Below are positions 8,650-17,104 of a stretch of 64,000 nucleotides of DNA, piece by piece. The stretch comes from Thauera sp. (lineage in GTDB: Bacteria > Pseudomonadota > Gammaproteobacteria > Burkholderiales > Rhodocyclaceae): the NCBI GenBank assembly GCA_024235615.1, contig JACKMB010000008.1, positions 26,922 to 90,921 on the forward strand, given 5' to 3'. Each line of letters begins with the position of its first letter. The first letter of the stretch is position 1. The translations under genes and the position numbers were made by a program. Below the pieces are notes generated by a model, which saw nothing but the letters and a program-made list of their open reading frames with translations, was not told the origin of the DNA and made no database searches.

Positions 8650-10023
8650 TCAGGCCTCCCCGTGCCCGAGCACCCGGGTGTCGAGACGACCGTCGGCGAG
8701 CTGCACGCTCACCGCGCTACCCTCGGGAACGCTGGCGGCGTTGCGCAGGACGCGGCCGCGCTCGTCGCGGGCGATGGCATAGCCGCGCGCCAGCACGGCC
8801 TGCGGCGCGAGGTGCTGGAGGTGGGCGGCGAGGGCCTCGAGGCGCTGGCTGCGGGCCTCGAGCAGGCGCGTGGCCGCACGCGCGAGGCGCTCGCCGAGCA
8901 TGTCGACGCGCGCGGCGAGCGCCTGCGGGCGTGGCGCAGCGGCGCGCAGGCGGAGCCCGGCGCGGGTGGTGCGCAGGTCGGCGGTTTCGAGCCGGCGCGC
9001 GGTGGCGTGGCGCAGGCGTTCGCCCAGGCGTGCGAGGGTGTCGCGCTCGCGGCGCAGGCGCTCGCGCGGATGCACCAGGCGCAACGCGGCGCGGTCGAGG
9101 CGTTGGGCGAGCTCGCCGAAGCGGCGCTCGACGGCGCGGCGCAGGCGCGGTTCGAGCACAGCGAGCTCGGCGCGCGCGGCGTACCAGCCGGCGCTGGCGA
9201 GCTCGGCGGCGCCGGTCGGCGTGGGCGCGCGCAGGTCGGCGGCGAAGTCGGCGATGGTGAAGTCGGTCTCGTGGCCCACGCCGCACACCACCGGCAGCGG
9301 GCAGGCGCGCAGGGCGCGCGCCAGGGCCTCGTCGTTGAAGGCCCACAGGTCCTCGATGCTGCCGCCGCCGCGCACCAGCAGCAGCACATCCACGCCGTCC
9401 TCCGCGGCGCGCCGACCGGCGCTGCGGACCGCCTCGAGCAGGCGCACGGGGGCATCTGCGCCCTGCACCGGCGCGGGGTAGAGCACCACCGGTAGGTGCG
9501 GCGCGCGCCGCCGCAGCGTGACCAGCACGTCGCGCAGCGCCGCGGCCTGCGGCGAGGTCACGATGCCGAGCGCGCGCGGGTAGCGCGGCAGCGCGCGGCG
9601 CCCCTCCTCGTCGAAGAGGCCCTCGGCGGCGAGCTTGGCCTTGAGCCGGTTGAAGGCCTCGAACAGGCTGCCGATCCCGGCCGGGCGCAGCGCCTCGACG
9701 CTGAGCTGGTAGTCGCCGCGCGCCTCGTACAGGGTGACGAGCGCGCGTGCCTCGACGCGCATGCCGTTCTCGGGGCGGAAGGCGAGCAGCTGCGCGCGGT
9801 TGCGCCACATCGCGCAGCGCACCTGGGCCGAGGCGTCCTTGAGGGTGAAGTAGACATGGCCGGAGGCGGCACGGACGAGGTTGGAGATCTCGCCGCCCAC
9901 CCACATCAGGGGCAGCGCGGATTCGAGCAGCTCACGCGCCATGCGGTTGAGTTCGGAGACGCTGACGACCTGCGCGGCGGGCGTCGCGGCGCCGTTCGCG
10001 GGCAAGAAGGGGTTCGCGGGCAT
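8650..10023 (-). CDS. xseA: Exodeoxyribonuclease VII large subunit
   Basis: A 457-residue XseA, the catalytic subunit of the single-strand-specific exonuclease VII. It has the N-terminal OB-fold (VSVSELNRMARELLE, WVGGEISNL) and the catalytic region with IVTSPQAAALRDVL and RGGGSIEDLWAFND, followed by a long Arg/Leu-rich helical segment typical of the family's coiled coil. The chosen start (MPANPFLPANG) precedes the OB-fold; no strong ribosome-binding site is visible. The small subunit xseB is not adjacent. Confidence 0.95.
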   Translation of the reverse strand: MPANPFLPANGAATPAAQVVSVSELNRMARELLESALPLMWVGGEISNLVRAASGHVYFTLKDASAQVRCAMWRNRAQLLAFRPENGMRVEARALVTLYEARGDYQLSVEALRPAGIGSLFEAFNRLKAKLAAEGLFDEEGRRALPRYPRALGIVTSPQAAALRDVLVTLRRRAPHLPVVLYPAPVQGADAPVRLLEAVRSAGRRAAEDGVDVLLLVRGGGSIEDLWAFNDEALARALRACPLPVVCGVGHETDFTIADFAADLRAPTPTGAAELASAGWYAARAELAVLEPRLRRAVERRFGELAQRLDRAALRLVHPRERLRRERDTLARLGERLRHATARRLETADLRTTRAGLRLRAAAPRPQALAARVDMLGERLARAATRLLEARSQRLEALAAHLQHLAPQAVLARGYAIARDERGRVLRNAASVPEGSAVSVQLADGRLDTRVLGHGEA

Positions 10024-10073
10024 GGCCGGATTGTAGCGGAATCCACAGGCCTTCGACCTTGTCAAGGGCGTGC

Positions 10074-10125
10074 TCGCAAGTCCTTGATCGATAAGGGGTG
10101 ATATCGCAAGTTATTGATTCATAAG
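10074..10125. repeat. Two 22-bp direct repeats spaced by 30 bp
   Basis: 10074-10095 and 10104-10125 share TCGCAAGT, then two variable bases, TTGAT, two variable bases, and ATAAG: 18 of 22 positions identical, start-to-start distance 30 bp (close to three helical turns). They lie just upstream of xseA in an AT-richer part of the 362-bp xseA-exbB intergenic region. They may be a paired operator for a dimeric regulator. Confidence 0.65.
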
Positions 10126-10203
10126 ACTTCGAATGCTTGCACAATTTTGCATCGGAGTGAGGGAAAGCTTGCCGTTGCGGGCTTTGCGGGCAGGATCCCT
10201 AAA

Positions 10204-10237
10204 TCGTCCACAAATTTATCCACAGCTTCTGTGGATT
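10204..10237. promoter_or_regulatory. DnaA-box-like cluster
   Basis: A perfect TTATCCACA DnaA box at 10216-10224 is flanked by TCGTCCACA (10204-10212) and, on the other strand, CAATCCACA (10237-10229), each matching seven of nine positions. Another seven-of-nine match occurs at 10039-10047. DnaA could regulate xseA or be titrated here. No dnaA, dnaN or gidA is nearby. Confidence 0.45.
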
Positions 10238-10326
10238 GCCGCGACCCGTCCCGCAGCCGACGGGTGTGAGGCCTGCGGGCCGCGGCGCGCGCGCCGCCCC
10301 GGCATGCGCGGCGTGATGCATGCGGC

Positions 10327-10355
10327 TTGCCGGGCTGGGGGCGCGGCGCTAGAGT
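10327..10355 (+). promoter_or_regulatory. Probable promoter of the exbB-adk gene group
   Basis: TTGCCG (10327-10332) and TAGAGT (10350-10355) with a 17-base spacer, about 30 bases before the GTG start of exbB. It is a reasonable sigma-70 match and the only good candidate close upstream. Confidence 0.45.
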
Positions 10356-10385
10356 CTCGCCTTTCCCATGAAGAGGTGAGCCCGC

Positions 10386-10994
10386 GTGTTCGCGATCATC
10401 CAGGCCGTTGGCTGGCCGATCTGGCCCCTGATTCTGGCGTCGGTCATCGCGTTGGCGCTCATCATCGAGCGTTCGATCACCCTGCGCCGCTCGCGCATCG
10501 TGCCGCCCGGGCTGCTCGACAAGGTCCTGAACGATCTGCGCCAGATCGGTCCCTCGGCCGAGATGGCCGAGCGTGTCGCCGCGCACTCGCCGCTCGGTCG
10601 CGTGCTCGCTGCCGGCCTGCGCAACGTGCACAGCCCGCGCGAGGTGATGAAGGAGTCCATCGAGGAGACCGGGCGCGCGGTGGTGCACGAACTCGAGCGT
10701 TTCCTCACCACCCTCGGCACGATTGCCGCGATCAGCCCGCTGATGGGCCTGCTCGGCACCATCATCGGCATGATCGACATCTTCGCCTCGCAGGGCGTGA
10801 GCGGCGCCAACCCGGCCCAGCTCGCGCAGGGCATCTCGATCGCGCTGTATACGACCGGGCTCGGCCTCATCATCGCGATCCCGGCGATGATCTTCTGGCG
10901 CCACTTCCGCGCGCTGATCGACAGCTTCGTGATCGACATGGAGCAGCAGGCGATCAAGCTCGTCGAGGTCGCACACGGCGAGCGCCGGGCGTAG
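10386..10994 (+). CDS. exbB: ExbB/TolQ-family proton channel protein
   Basis: A 202-residue MotA/TolQ/ExbB-family inner-membrane protein. It has an N-terminal membrane helix (WPIWPLILASVIALALIIER), a cytoplasmic loop, and two further helices including ISPLMGLLGTIIGMIDIF and ALYTTGLGLIIAIPAMIFW, the conserved core. With the ExbD-like protein encoded next it should form the proton-driven motor that energises TonB (or a Tol system). The start is a GTG with GAGGTG about eight bases upstream. No tonB or tolB/pal lies nearby, so ExbB versus TolQ is decided only by the pairing with lpxK, which is common for betaproteobacterial exbB-exbD. Confidence 0.88.
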   Translation: MFAIIQAVGWPIWPLILASVIALALIIERSITLRRSRIVPPGLLDKVLNDLRQIGPSAEMAERVAAHSPLGRVLAAGLRNVHSPREVMKESIEETGRAVVHELERFLTTLGTIAAISPLMGLLGTIIGMIDIFASQGVSGANPAQLAQGISIALYTTGLGLIIAIPAMIFWRHFRALIDSFVIDMEQQAIKLVEVAHGERRA

Positions 10995-11005
10995 GGGAGC
11001 GGGCG

Positions 11006-11431
11006 ATGAACTTCCGCCGCGGCAGCCGCAACGGCGAGCCCGAGATCAACCTGATCCCGCTCATCGACGTGGTGCTGGTGATCATCATCTTCCTGATGCT
11101 GACCACCACCTTCTCCAAGGTCTCCGGCCTGGAGATCAAGCTGCCCACCGCCGAGGCCGAGGGCAGCGAGGCCGAGACGCGCGAGATCGTGGTGGCGGTG
11201 ACCGCCGCCGGCGAAGTGCTGGTGAATCGCCAGGCGGTGGGCGAGCGCAGCGTCGAGGCGATCGCCGCCGCGCTCGGCAAGTCGGCTCCGGCCGACGGCG
11301 ACACGCCGCCGGTGGTGGTGATCAACGCCGACGCGCGCACGCCGCACCAGAGCGTGGTGGACGTGATGCAGGCCGCGCAGCGCGCCGGGCTGCCGCACAT
11401 CACCTTCGCCACCCAGTCGTCGGCGCAGTGA
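11006..11431 (+). CDS. exbD: ExbD/TolR-family energy-transduction protein
   Basis: A 141-residue protein with a short cytoplasmic N-terminus, one membrane helix (INLIPLIDVVLVIIIFLML) containing the conserved Asp of the proton path, and a periplasmic domain. It partners the ExbB-like protein encoded 11 bases upstream. AGGGGAG precedes the ATG at a good distance. Confidence 0.9.
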   Translation: MNFRRGSRNGEPEINLIPLIDVVLVIIIFLMLTTTFSKVSGLEIKLPTAEAEGSEAETREIVVAVTAAGEVLVNRQAVGERSVEAIAAALGKSAPADGDTPPVVVINADARTPHQSVVDVMQAAQRAGLPHITFATQSSAQ

Positions 11432-11462
11432 GGCCGCCCGGCCTCCGCCGCCCGGACTGAGC

Positions 11463-12470
11463 ATGGCCGCGTCGGCCCCCGCGTTCTGGCAGCGCCGCGG
11501 CGCACTCGCGCAGGCCCTGCGTCCGCTCTCCCTTCTGTTCGGCGTCCTCGCCCGCCTCCGTCGCGCGCGCACGCGGCCGCAGCGGCTGCCGGTGGCGGTG
11601 ATCGTGGTCGGCAACATCGCCGTCGGCGGCAGCGGCAAGACACCGGTCGTGGACTGGCTGGCGGGGGTCCTGCGCGCAGCCGGCCACCGTCCCGGCATCG
11701 TCAGCCGCGGTCATGGCGGCACGGCGAGCGCGCAGGGCGGGCTCGCCCTCGTGCCCGCGGACGGCGACCCCGGCCGCTACGGCGACGAGCCGGTGCTGCT
11801 CGCGCGCCTCACCGGCTGTCCGCTGGTGGTGGGGCACGACCGCCCGGCCGCCGCGCGCGAGCTGCTGCGCCTCCATCCCGAGTGCGACGTGCTCATCGCC
11901 GACGACGGCCTGCAGCACTACCGCCTTGGCCGCGACCTCGAGGTCGCCGTGGTGGACGCGGCCACGCTGGGCAACCGCCTGCTGCTGCCCGCCGGGCCGC
12001 TGCGCGAGCCGCTCGCGCGCCTGGCCGAGGTCGACCTGGTGCTGGCCCATGGCGCGCTCGACCCCGAGCTGCGCACGGCGATCGGCGATGTGCCGGTGTT
12101 CGGCATGCGGCTCGCCGGCGACGCGGTGGTCGCGCTCGACGACCCCGCGCGCCGTCTCCCGCTCGCGGCGCTGCGCGGTCGGCGGGTGCATGCAGTGGCC
12201 GGGATCGGGCGGCCGCAGCGCTTCTTCGAGCAGCTCGCGGCCGCCGGGCTGGAGGTGGTCGCCCACGCCTTTCCCGACCATCATCGCTTCGTCGCCGCCG
12301 ATCTTGCCTTCGGCGATGCGTCGCCGATCCTGATGACCGCGAAGGATGCGGTAAAATGCCGCGCTTTCGCGCCTGCCGACTGCTGGGAATACCCGGTGCG
12401 GGCGCAGATCGGTTCCGGCGCCGCCGAACGCATCCTGGAGAAACTCGAAGATGGACGCACGTCTGCTTGA
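11463..12470 (+). CDS. lpxK: Tetraacyldisaccharide 4'-kinase
   Basis: A 335-residue LpxK, which phosphorylates the 4' position of the lipid A disaccharide at the inner membrane. The P-loop [12 protein letters not shown] and the metal-site motif DDGLQHYRL are present, with [11 protein letters not shown] before the P-loop as in the family. Its 3' end overlaps trm112 by 20 bases, suggesting translational coupling. The neighbour kdsB makes the Kdo donor used after LpxK. Confidence 0.95.
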   Translation: MAASAPAFWQRRGALAQALRPLSLLFGVLARLRRARTRPQRLPVAVIVVGNIAVGGSGKTPVVDWLAGVLRAAGHRPGIVSRGHGGTASAQGGLALVPADGDPGRYGDEPVLLARLTGCPLVVGHDRPAAARELLRLHPECDVLIADDGLQHYRLGRDLEVAVVDAATLGNRLLLPAGPLREPLARLAEVDLVLAHGALDPELRTAIGDVPVFGMRLAGDAVVALDDPARRLPLAALRGRRVHAVAGIGRPQRFFEQLAAAGLEVVAHAFPDHHRFVAADLAFGDASPILMTAKDAVKCRAFAPADCWEYPVRAQIGSGAAERILEKLEDGRTSA

Positions 12471-12642
12471 AATCCTCGTCTGCCCGCTGTGCAAGGGGCC
12501 GCTCGACCACCTGAAGGACAAGCAGGAGCTGGTGTGCAAGGCCGACCGCCTCGCCTATCCGATCCGCGACGGCATCCCGGTGATGCTGGACGAGGAGGCG
12601 CGCGCGATGAGCGCCGAGGAAGTCGACGCCCTGCGCAAGTGA
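12451..12642 (+). CDS. Trm112 family protein (YcaR-like)
   Basis: A 63-residue protein beginning [18 protein letters not shown], the standard start of bacterial Trm112/YcaR proteins. It has a zinc-ribbon-like CPLC pair, but the second pair is reduced to one Cys (LVCKADRL). Eukaryotic and archaeal Trm112 activates methyltransferases; the bacterial role is uncertain. It almost always sits between lpxK and kdsB, as here. Confidence 0.92.
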   Translation: MDARLLEILVCPLCKGPLDHLKDKQELVCKADRLAYPIRDGIPVMLDEEARAMSAEEVDALRK

Positions 12643-12650
12643 GGCGCGAC

Positions 12651-13420
12651 ATGGCCGCGAGCTTCCGCATCGTCGTCCCGGCGCGCTACGCCTCGACCCG
12701 CTTGCCCGCGAAGCCGCTCGCCGACATCGGCGGCAAGCCGATGATCGTGCGCGTGCTCGAGCGCATCGAGGATGCTGGCGCCAGCGAGACCTGGGTCGCC
12801 ACCGACCACGAGGGTGTGCGCGACGCCGTGCAGGCTGCGGGCGGCGCGGTGGTGATGACCCGCCCGGATCATCCGAGCGGGACCGACCGCCTCGCCGAGG
12901 TCGCCCTCGCGCGCGGCTGGGCCGACGAGGACATCGTGGTGAACGTGCAGGGCGACGAGCCGCTCATCGACCCGGCGATCGTCGCCGCGGTAGCGCAGGC
13001 GCTCGCCGCCGATGGCGAGGCTGCGATCGCGACCGCCGCGCATGCCATCCACGACCCTGCCGAGGTCTTCAACCCCAATGTGGTCAAGGTGGTGTGCGAC
13101 GCCGCCGGGCGCGCGCTGTACTTCTCACGCGCGCCGATCCCCTGGGCGCGCGATGCCTGGGGAGGCGGCGAGCGCGGCCTGCCTGCCGGCCTGCCGGTGC
13201 TGCGGCACGTCGGGCTGTACGCGTACCGCGTCGGCTTCCTGCGCCGTTACGCGGCGCTCGCGCCCTCGCCGCTGGAGCACTGGGAAGCGCTCGAGCAGCT
13301 GCGCGCGCTGTGGCACGGCTACCGCATCCGCGTGCTCGAGCTCGACCAGGCGCCGGCCGCCGGGGTCGACACCCAGGAAGACCTGGAGCGGGTGCGCGCG
13401 ATCTTCGCGGCCGGAGGGGT

Positions 13421-13424
<4 letters not shown>
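12651..13424 (+). CDS. kdsB: 3-deoxy-manno-octulosonate cytidylyltransferase
   Basis: A 257-residue KdsB that makes CMP-Kdo for the lipopolysaccharide inner core. Typical motifs are [19 protein letters not shown] (nucleotide binding), [12 protein letters not shown], and [18 protein letters not shown] precedes the ATG. The gene follows trm112 by eight bases. Confidence 0.96.
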
Positions 13425-14165
<741 letters not shown>

Positions 14166-14302
14166 GCAGCAACCCGGCCGGGCTTGCCCGGCCCGATCCG
14201 GCGCGGCCGCGCCCCCACGGGGCAGCGGCCGCGCGTGCTTTTGAACTCGCCGCAACGTCCGCCCGCCTGGGTGCGCGGCAACGCTCGAACGAGGCCCGGC
14301 CG

Positions 14303-15556
14303 ATGCGCCAGCAGAACCTCCTGTATGCCCACTCCGGCGGTGTCACCGCCGTCATCAACGCCAGCGCCGCGGCGGTCGTCGTGGCCGCGCGTGCCTCGGG
14401 CCGGGTCGGCAAGGTTTTCGCTGCCCGGCGCGGTATCATCGGCGTGCTCGAGGAGGCCCTGGTCGACACCGCCTGCCTGGACGAGGCGGCGCTCGTGCGC
14501 CTGGCGCGCGCCCCGGGCGGGGCCTTCGGTTCCTGCCGTTTCGACCTGCCGCACGACGACGGCGGCAAGGCGATGGATCGCCTGTTCGCGGTGTTCGACG
14601 CGCACGACATCGGCTGGCTGCTCTACAACGGCGGCAACGGCTCCATGGACGCGGTCGCGCGCATCCAGGCCGAGGCCGCGCGGCGCGGCCATGCGCTGGT
14701 GTGCGTGGGCGTGCCGAAGACGGTGGACAACGATATCGTCGGCACCGACTGCTGTCCCGGCTTCGGCTCGGCGGCGCGCTACCTCGCCACCTCGATGCTG
14801 GAGGCGGGGCTGGATACGTCGTCGATGGTGGGCAGCAAGGGTAGCGTCTTCGTCATGGAGGTCATGGGGCGCAACACCGGCTGGCTGGCCGCGGCCACCG
14901 CGCTCGCCGCGCAGGGCGACCCGGACCGCGCCCCGCACATCGTGCTGGTGCCGGAGGCGGGCTTCGACGAGGCGGCCGTCCTCGCCCGCGTGCGCGAGGT
15001 CACCGAACGGCTGGGCTATTGCGCGGTGACGGTGGCGGAGGGCATCCGCCGCCCGGACGGCAGCCTGCTGATGGAGAAGTCGCGCGACGCGCGCGGCTAC
15101 GTCCAGCTCGGCGGCGCCGGCCTCGCGGTGGCACGCCTGATCAACGAACGCCTGGGCTACAAGTTCCACTGGGCGATCCCCGACTATCTGCAGCGCTCGG
15201 CCGGGCACTGGCTGTCGGCCACCGACCGCGCACAGGCCGAGGCGGTGGGTCGGGTGGCGGTGGAATACGCCCTCGCCGGCAAGGGCGGGACCATGCCGGG
15301 GATCCGCCGCCTGCAGGATGCGCCCTACCGCTGGGACGTCGTGCCGGTGGATGCCGCCGCAGTGGCCAACCTGGAGCGCGGCCTGCCGGACGGCTTCGTG
15401 CGCGCCGACGGGCTGCACGTGACCGCGGCGGCCTGCGACTACATGCGCCCGTTGATCGAGGGCGAGCTCGCGCCGCCGGTGGTGGGCGGCCTGCCCGACT
15501 ATGGGCGCTGGGACTGGGCCACGGTGGCGCGCCGGCTGCCGGCGTGGCAGGGTTGA
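14303..15556 (+). CDS. 6-phosphofructokinase (phosphoryl donor uncertain)
   Basis: A 417-residue phosphofructokinase of the PPi-PFK-related clade, phosphorylating fructose-6-phosphate. The catalytic motif PKTVDND contains Lys139, where PPi-dependent enzymes (and some ATP-dependent plant and trypanosome enzymes) have Lys. The other donor-specificity position, in NGGNGSMD, is Gly113 as in ATP enzymes rather than the Asp of PPi enzymes. The usual GGD is GGN here. MGRNTGW and GSKGSVFVMEVM match the substrate site of this clade. The ATG at 14303 follows a 137-base gap after adk and precedes RQQNLLYAHSGGVTAV, the normal family start. Confidence 0.85.
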   Translation: MRQQNLLYAHSGGVTAVINASAAAVVVAARASGRVGKVFAARRGIIGVLEEALVDTACLDEAALVRLARAPGGAFGSCRFDLPHDDGGKAMDRLFAVFDAHDIGWLLYNGGNGSMDAVARIQAEAARRGHALVCVGVPKTVDNDIVGTDCCPGFGSAARYLATSMLEAGLDTSSMVGSKGSVFVMEVMGRNTGWLAAATALAAQGDPDRAPHIVLVPEAGFDEAAVLARVREVTERLGYCAVTVAEGIRRPDGSLLMEKSRDARGYVQLGGAGLAVARLINERLGYKFHWAIPDYLQRSAGHWLSATDRAQAEAVGRVAVEYALAGKGGTMPGIRRLQDAPYRWDVVPVDAAAVANLERGLPDGFVRADGLHVTAAACDYMRPLIEGELAPPVVGGLPDYGRWDWATVARRLPAWQG

Positions 15557-15623
15557 TGCGGGTGACCGGGCCGCTCCTGCGCGTGCAGGGCTGCGCCCGA
15601 GCCGGTAGCGCTACCGTGCAGGG

Positions 15624-16964
15624 ATGGATCAAGTGATGCGGAACCTCAATCTCGTCGTCGCCGGCGTGCTCTTCCTGAGCCTGCAGTGGGGCCTCGACGG
15701 CCTGCCGGATCGGGCCGGCGCGGGGCTTGCGCTGCTCGCTACGATCGCCTGGCTGTGGCTCACCGAGGCCTTGCACGTGAGCGTGACCGCGCTGCTGGTG
15801 CCCGTGCTCGCCGCCGCGAGCGGGGTGCTCGCCTTTCCCGAGGCCTTGCTGCAGTTCGCCGACCCGGTCGTCTTCCTCTTCCTTGGCGGCTTCGCGCTCG
15901 CCGCCGGACTGCAGCGCCAGGGCCTGGACCGCTGGATGGCGGGCCAGGTGCTGCGGCGCGCGGGCGCCAGCTTCGGGCGCGCGGTGCGCTGGCTGTTCTG
16001 GCTGACCGCCTTCCTGTCGATGTGGATCAGCAACACCGCGACCGCGGCGATGATGCTGCCGCTGGCGCTCGGCCTGCTCGCGCCGCTGCCGCTCGACGAG
16101 CACCGGCGCACCTGGATGTACGTGCTGCTCGGGGTGGCCTTCTCCGCCAACATCGGCGGCATCGGCACCCTGGTCGGCAGCCCGCCCAACGCGATCGCCG
16201 CCGCAGCGGTGGGCATGGGCTTCGCCGAATGGATGAGCTGGGGTCTGCCGCTGGTGCTGGTGATGATGCCGCTGATGGAGATCGGCCTGCGCCTGGTGCT
16301 GCGGCCGCGGCTCGACGTGGTGGTGACGCCTCCACCACCGCCTGCTGGCTGGACGCCGGCGCAGCGGAGGATGCTCGCGCTCTTCGGCTTCACCGTCCTG
16401 CTATGGGTGTTCGGTGCGCCGCTCGGCGCCGCCCTCGGCTTTTCCCAGGGCTACGACGCCGCGGTGGCGCTGCTCGCGCTCGTGCTCTTGCATGGCTTTC
16501 GGCTGGCGGGCTGGCAGGACGTGGAGCGCAGCACCGAGTGGGGCGTGCTGCTGCTCTTCGGCGGCGGTCTGACGCTGAGCAAGGCGCTCGCCGCCAGTGG
16601 CGCGGCGGCCTGGCTCGCCACCCAGCTCGGCGGTCCGCTTGCCGCGCTGCCGGCCTGGGTGTGCATCGCGCTGATGGTGCTGTTCGCGCTGCTGCTCACC
16701 GAGGTCACCAGCAACACCGCGAGCGCGGCGCTGCTGATCCCGCTCTTCCTCGGCCTCGCCCCGCACGTCGAGCGTGCGCCGCTCGCCGTGCTGGTCGCGG
16801 TTGGCACCTCCTGCGCCTTCATGCTGCCGGTCGCCACCCCGCCCAACGCGATCGTGTTCGGCAGCGGCCATGTGCCGCAACGGATGATGATCCTGGGCGG
16901 AACCGGGGTGACGGTGCTGGTCTACCCGGCGCTGGTGCTGGCGGCGCTGATTGCGATTGCGTGA
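15624..16964 (+). CDS. DASS/SLC13-family anion:sodium symporter
   Basis: A 446-residue polytopic membrane protein with about 11-12 helices. The paired Ser-Asn-Thr motifs of the divalent anion:sodium symporter family are clear: WISNTATAAMMLPL in the first half and VTSNTASAALLIPLFLGL in the second, plus GSPPNAIA and ATPPNAIVFGSG. Members carry dicarboxylates such as succinate or malate, or sulfate; the substrate cannot be read from sequence. The ATG at 15624 has AGGGAT upstream. Confidence 0.88.
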   Translation: MDQVMRNLNLVVAGVLFLSLQWGLDGLPDRAGAGLALLATIAWLWLTEALHVSVTALLVPVLAAASGVLAFPEALLQFADPVVFLFLGGFALAAGLQRQGLDRWMAGQVLRRAGASFGRAVRWLFWLTAFLSMWISNTATAAMMLPLALGLLAPLPLDEHRRTWMYVLLGVAFSANIGGIGTLVGSPPNAIAAAAVGMGFAEWMSWGLPLVLVMMPLMEIGLRLVLRPRLDVVVTPPPPPAGWTPAQRRMLALFGFTVLLWVFGAPLGAALGFSQGYDAAVALLALVLLHGFRLAGWQDVERSTEWGVLLLFGGGLTLSKALAASGAAAWLATQLGGPLAALPAWVCIALMVLFALLLTEVTSNTASAALLIPLFLGLAPHVERAPLAVLVAVGTSCAFMLPVATPPNAIVFGSGHVPQRMMILGGTGVTVLVYPALVLAALIAIA

Positions 16965-16970
16965 GGAGCA

Positions 16971-17104
16971 AGGCGTGAGGCGTGAGGAGCAGGCCCGCCC
17001 GCGCCCGGCCGTTACAGAGCTGCGAGAAGGCTGCGAGCGCTGCAGCGCCCGCCGCTCCTTACGCCTCACGCCTCACGCGTGACACCTTACGCCTGACACC
17101 TCAC
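16971..17104. repeat. TGAGG-type repeat forming a long inverted repeat
   Basis: GGCGTGAGGCGTGAGGAGC (16971-16989) is the reverse complement, with one mismatch, of 17054-17072, and more CCTCACGC/CCTTACGC units continue to 17104. The arms flank about 64 bases, lying between two convergent genes, and could act as a bidirectional terminator. A related motif, ACGCCTCACTCCTCAC, lies between lpdA and aceF at 46861-46876. Confidence 0.6.

Noticed and set aside
10039-10237. Chromosomal origin of replication
   Set aside because: DnaA-like boxes are present, but there is no dnaA, dnaN, gyrB or gidA nearby and the AT-rich patch is short.
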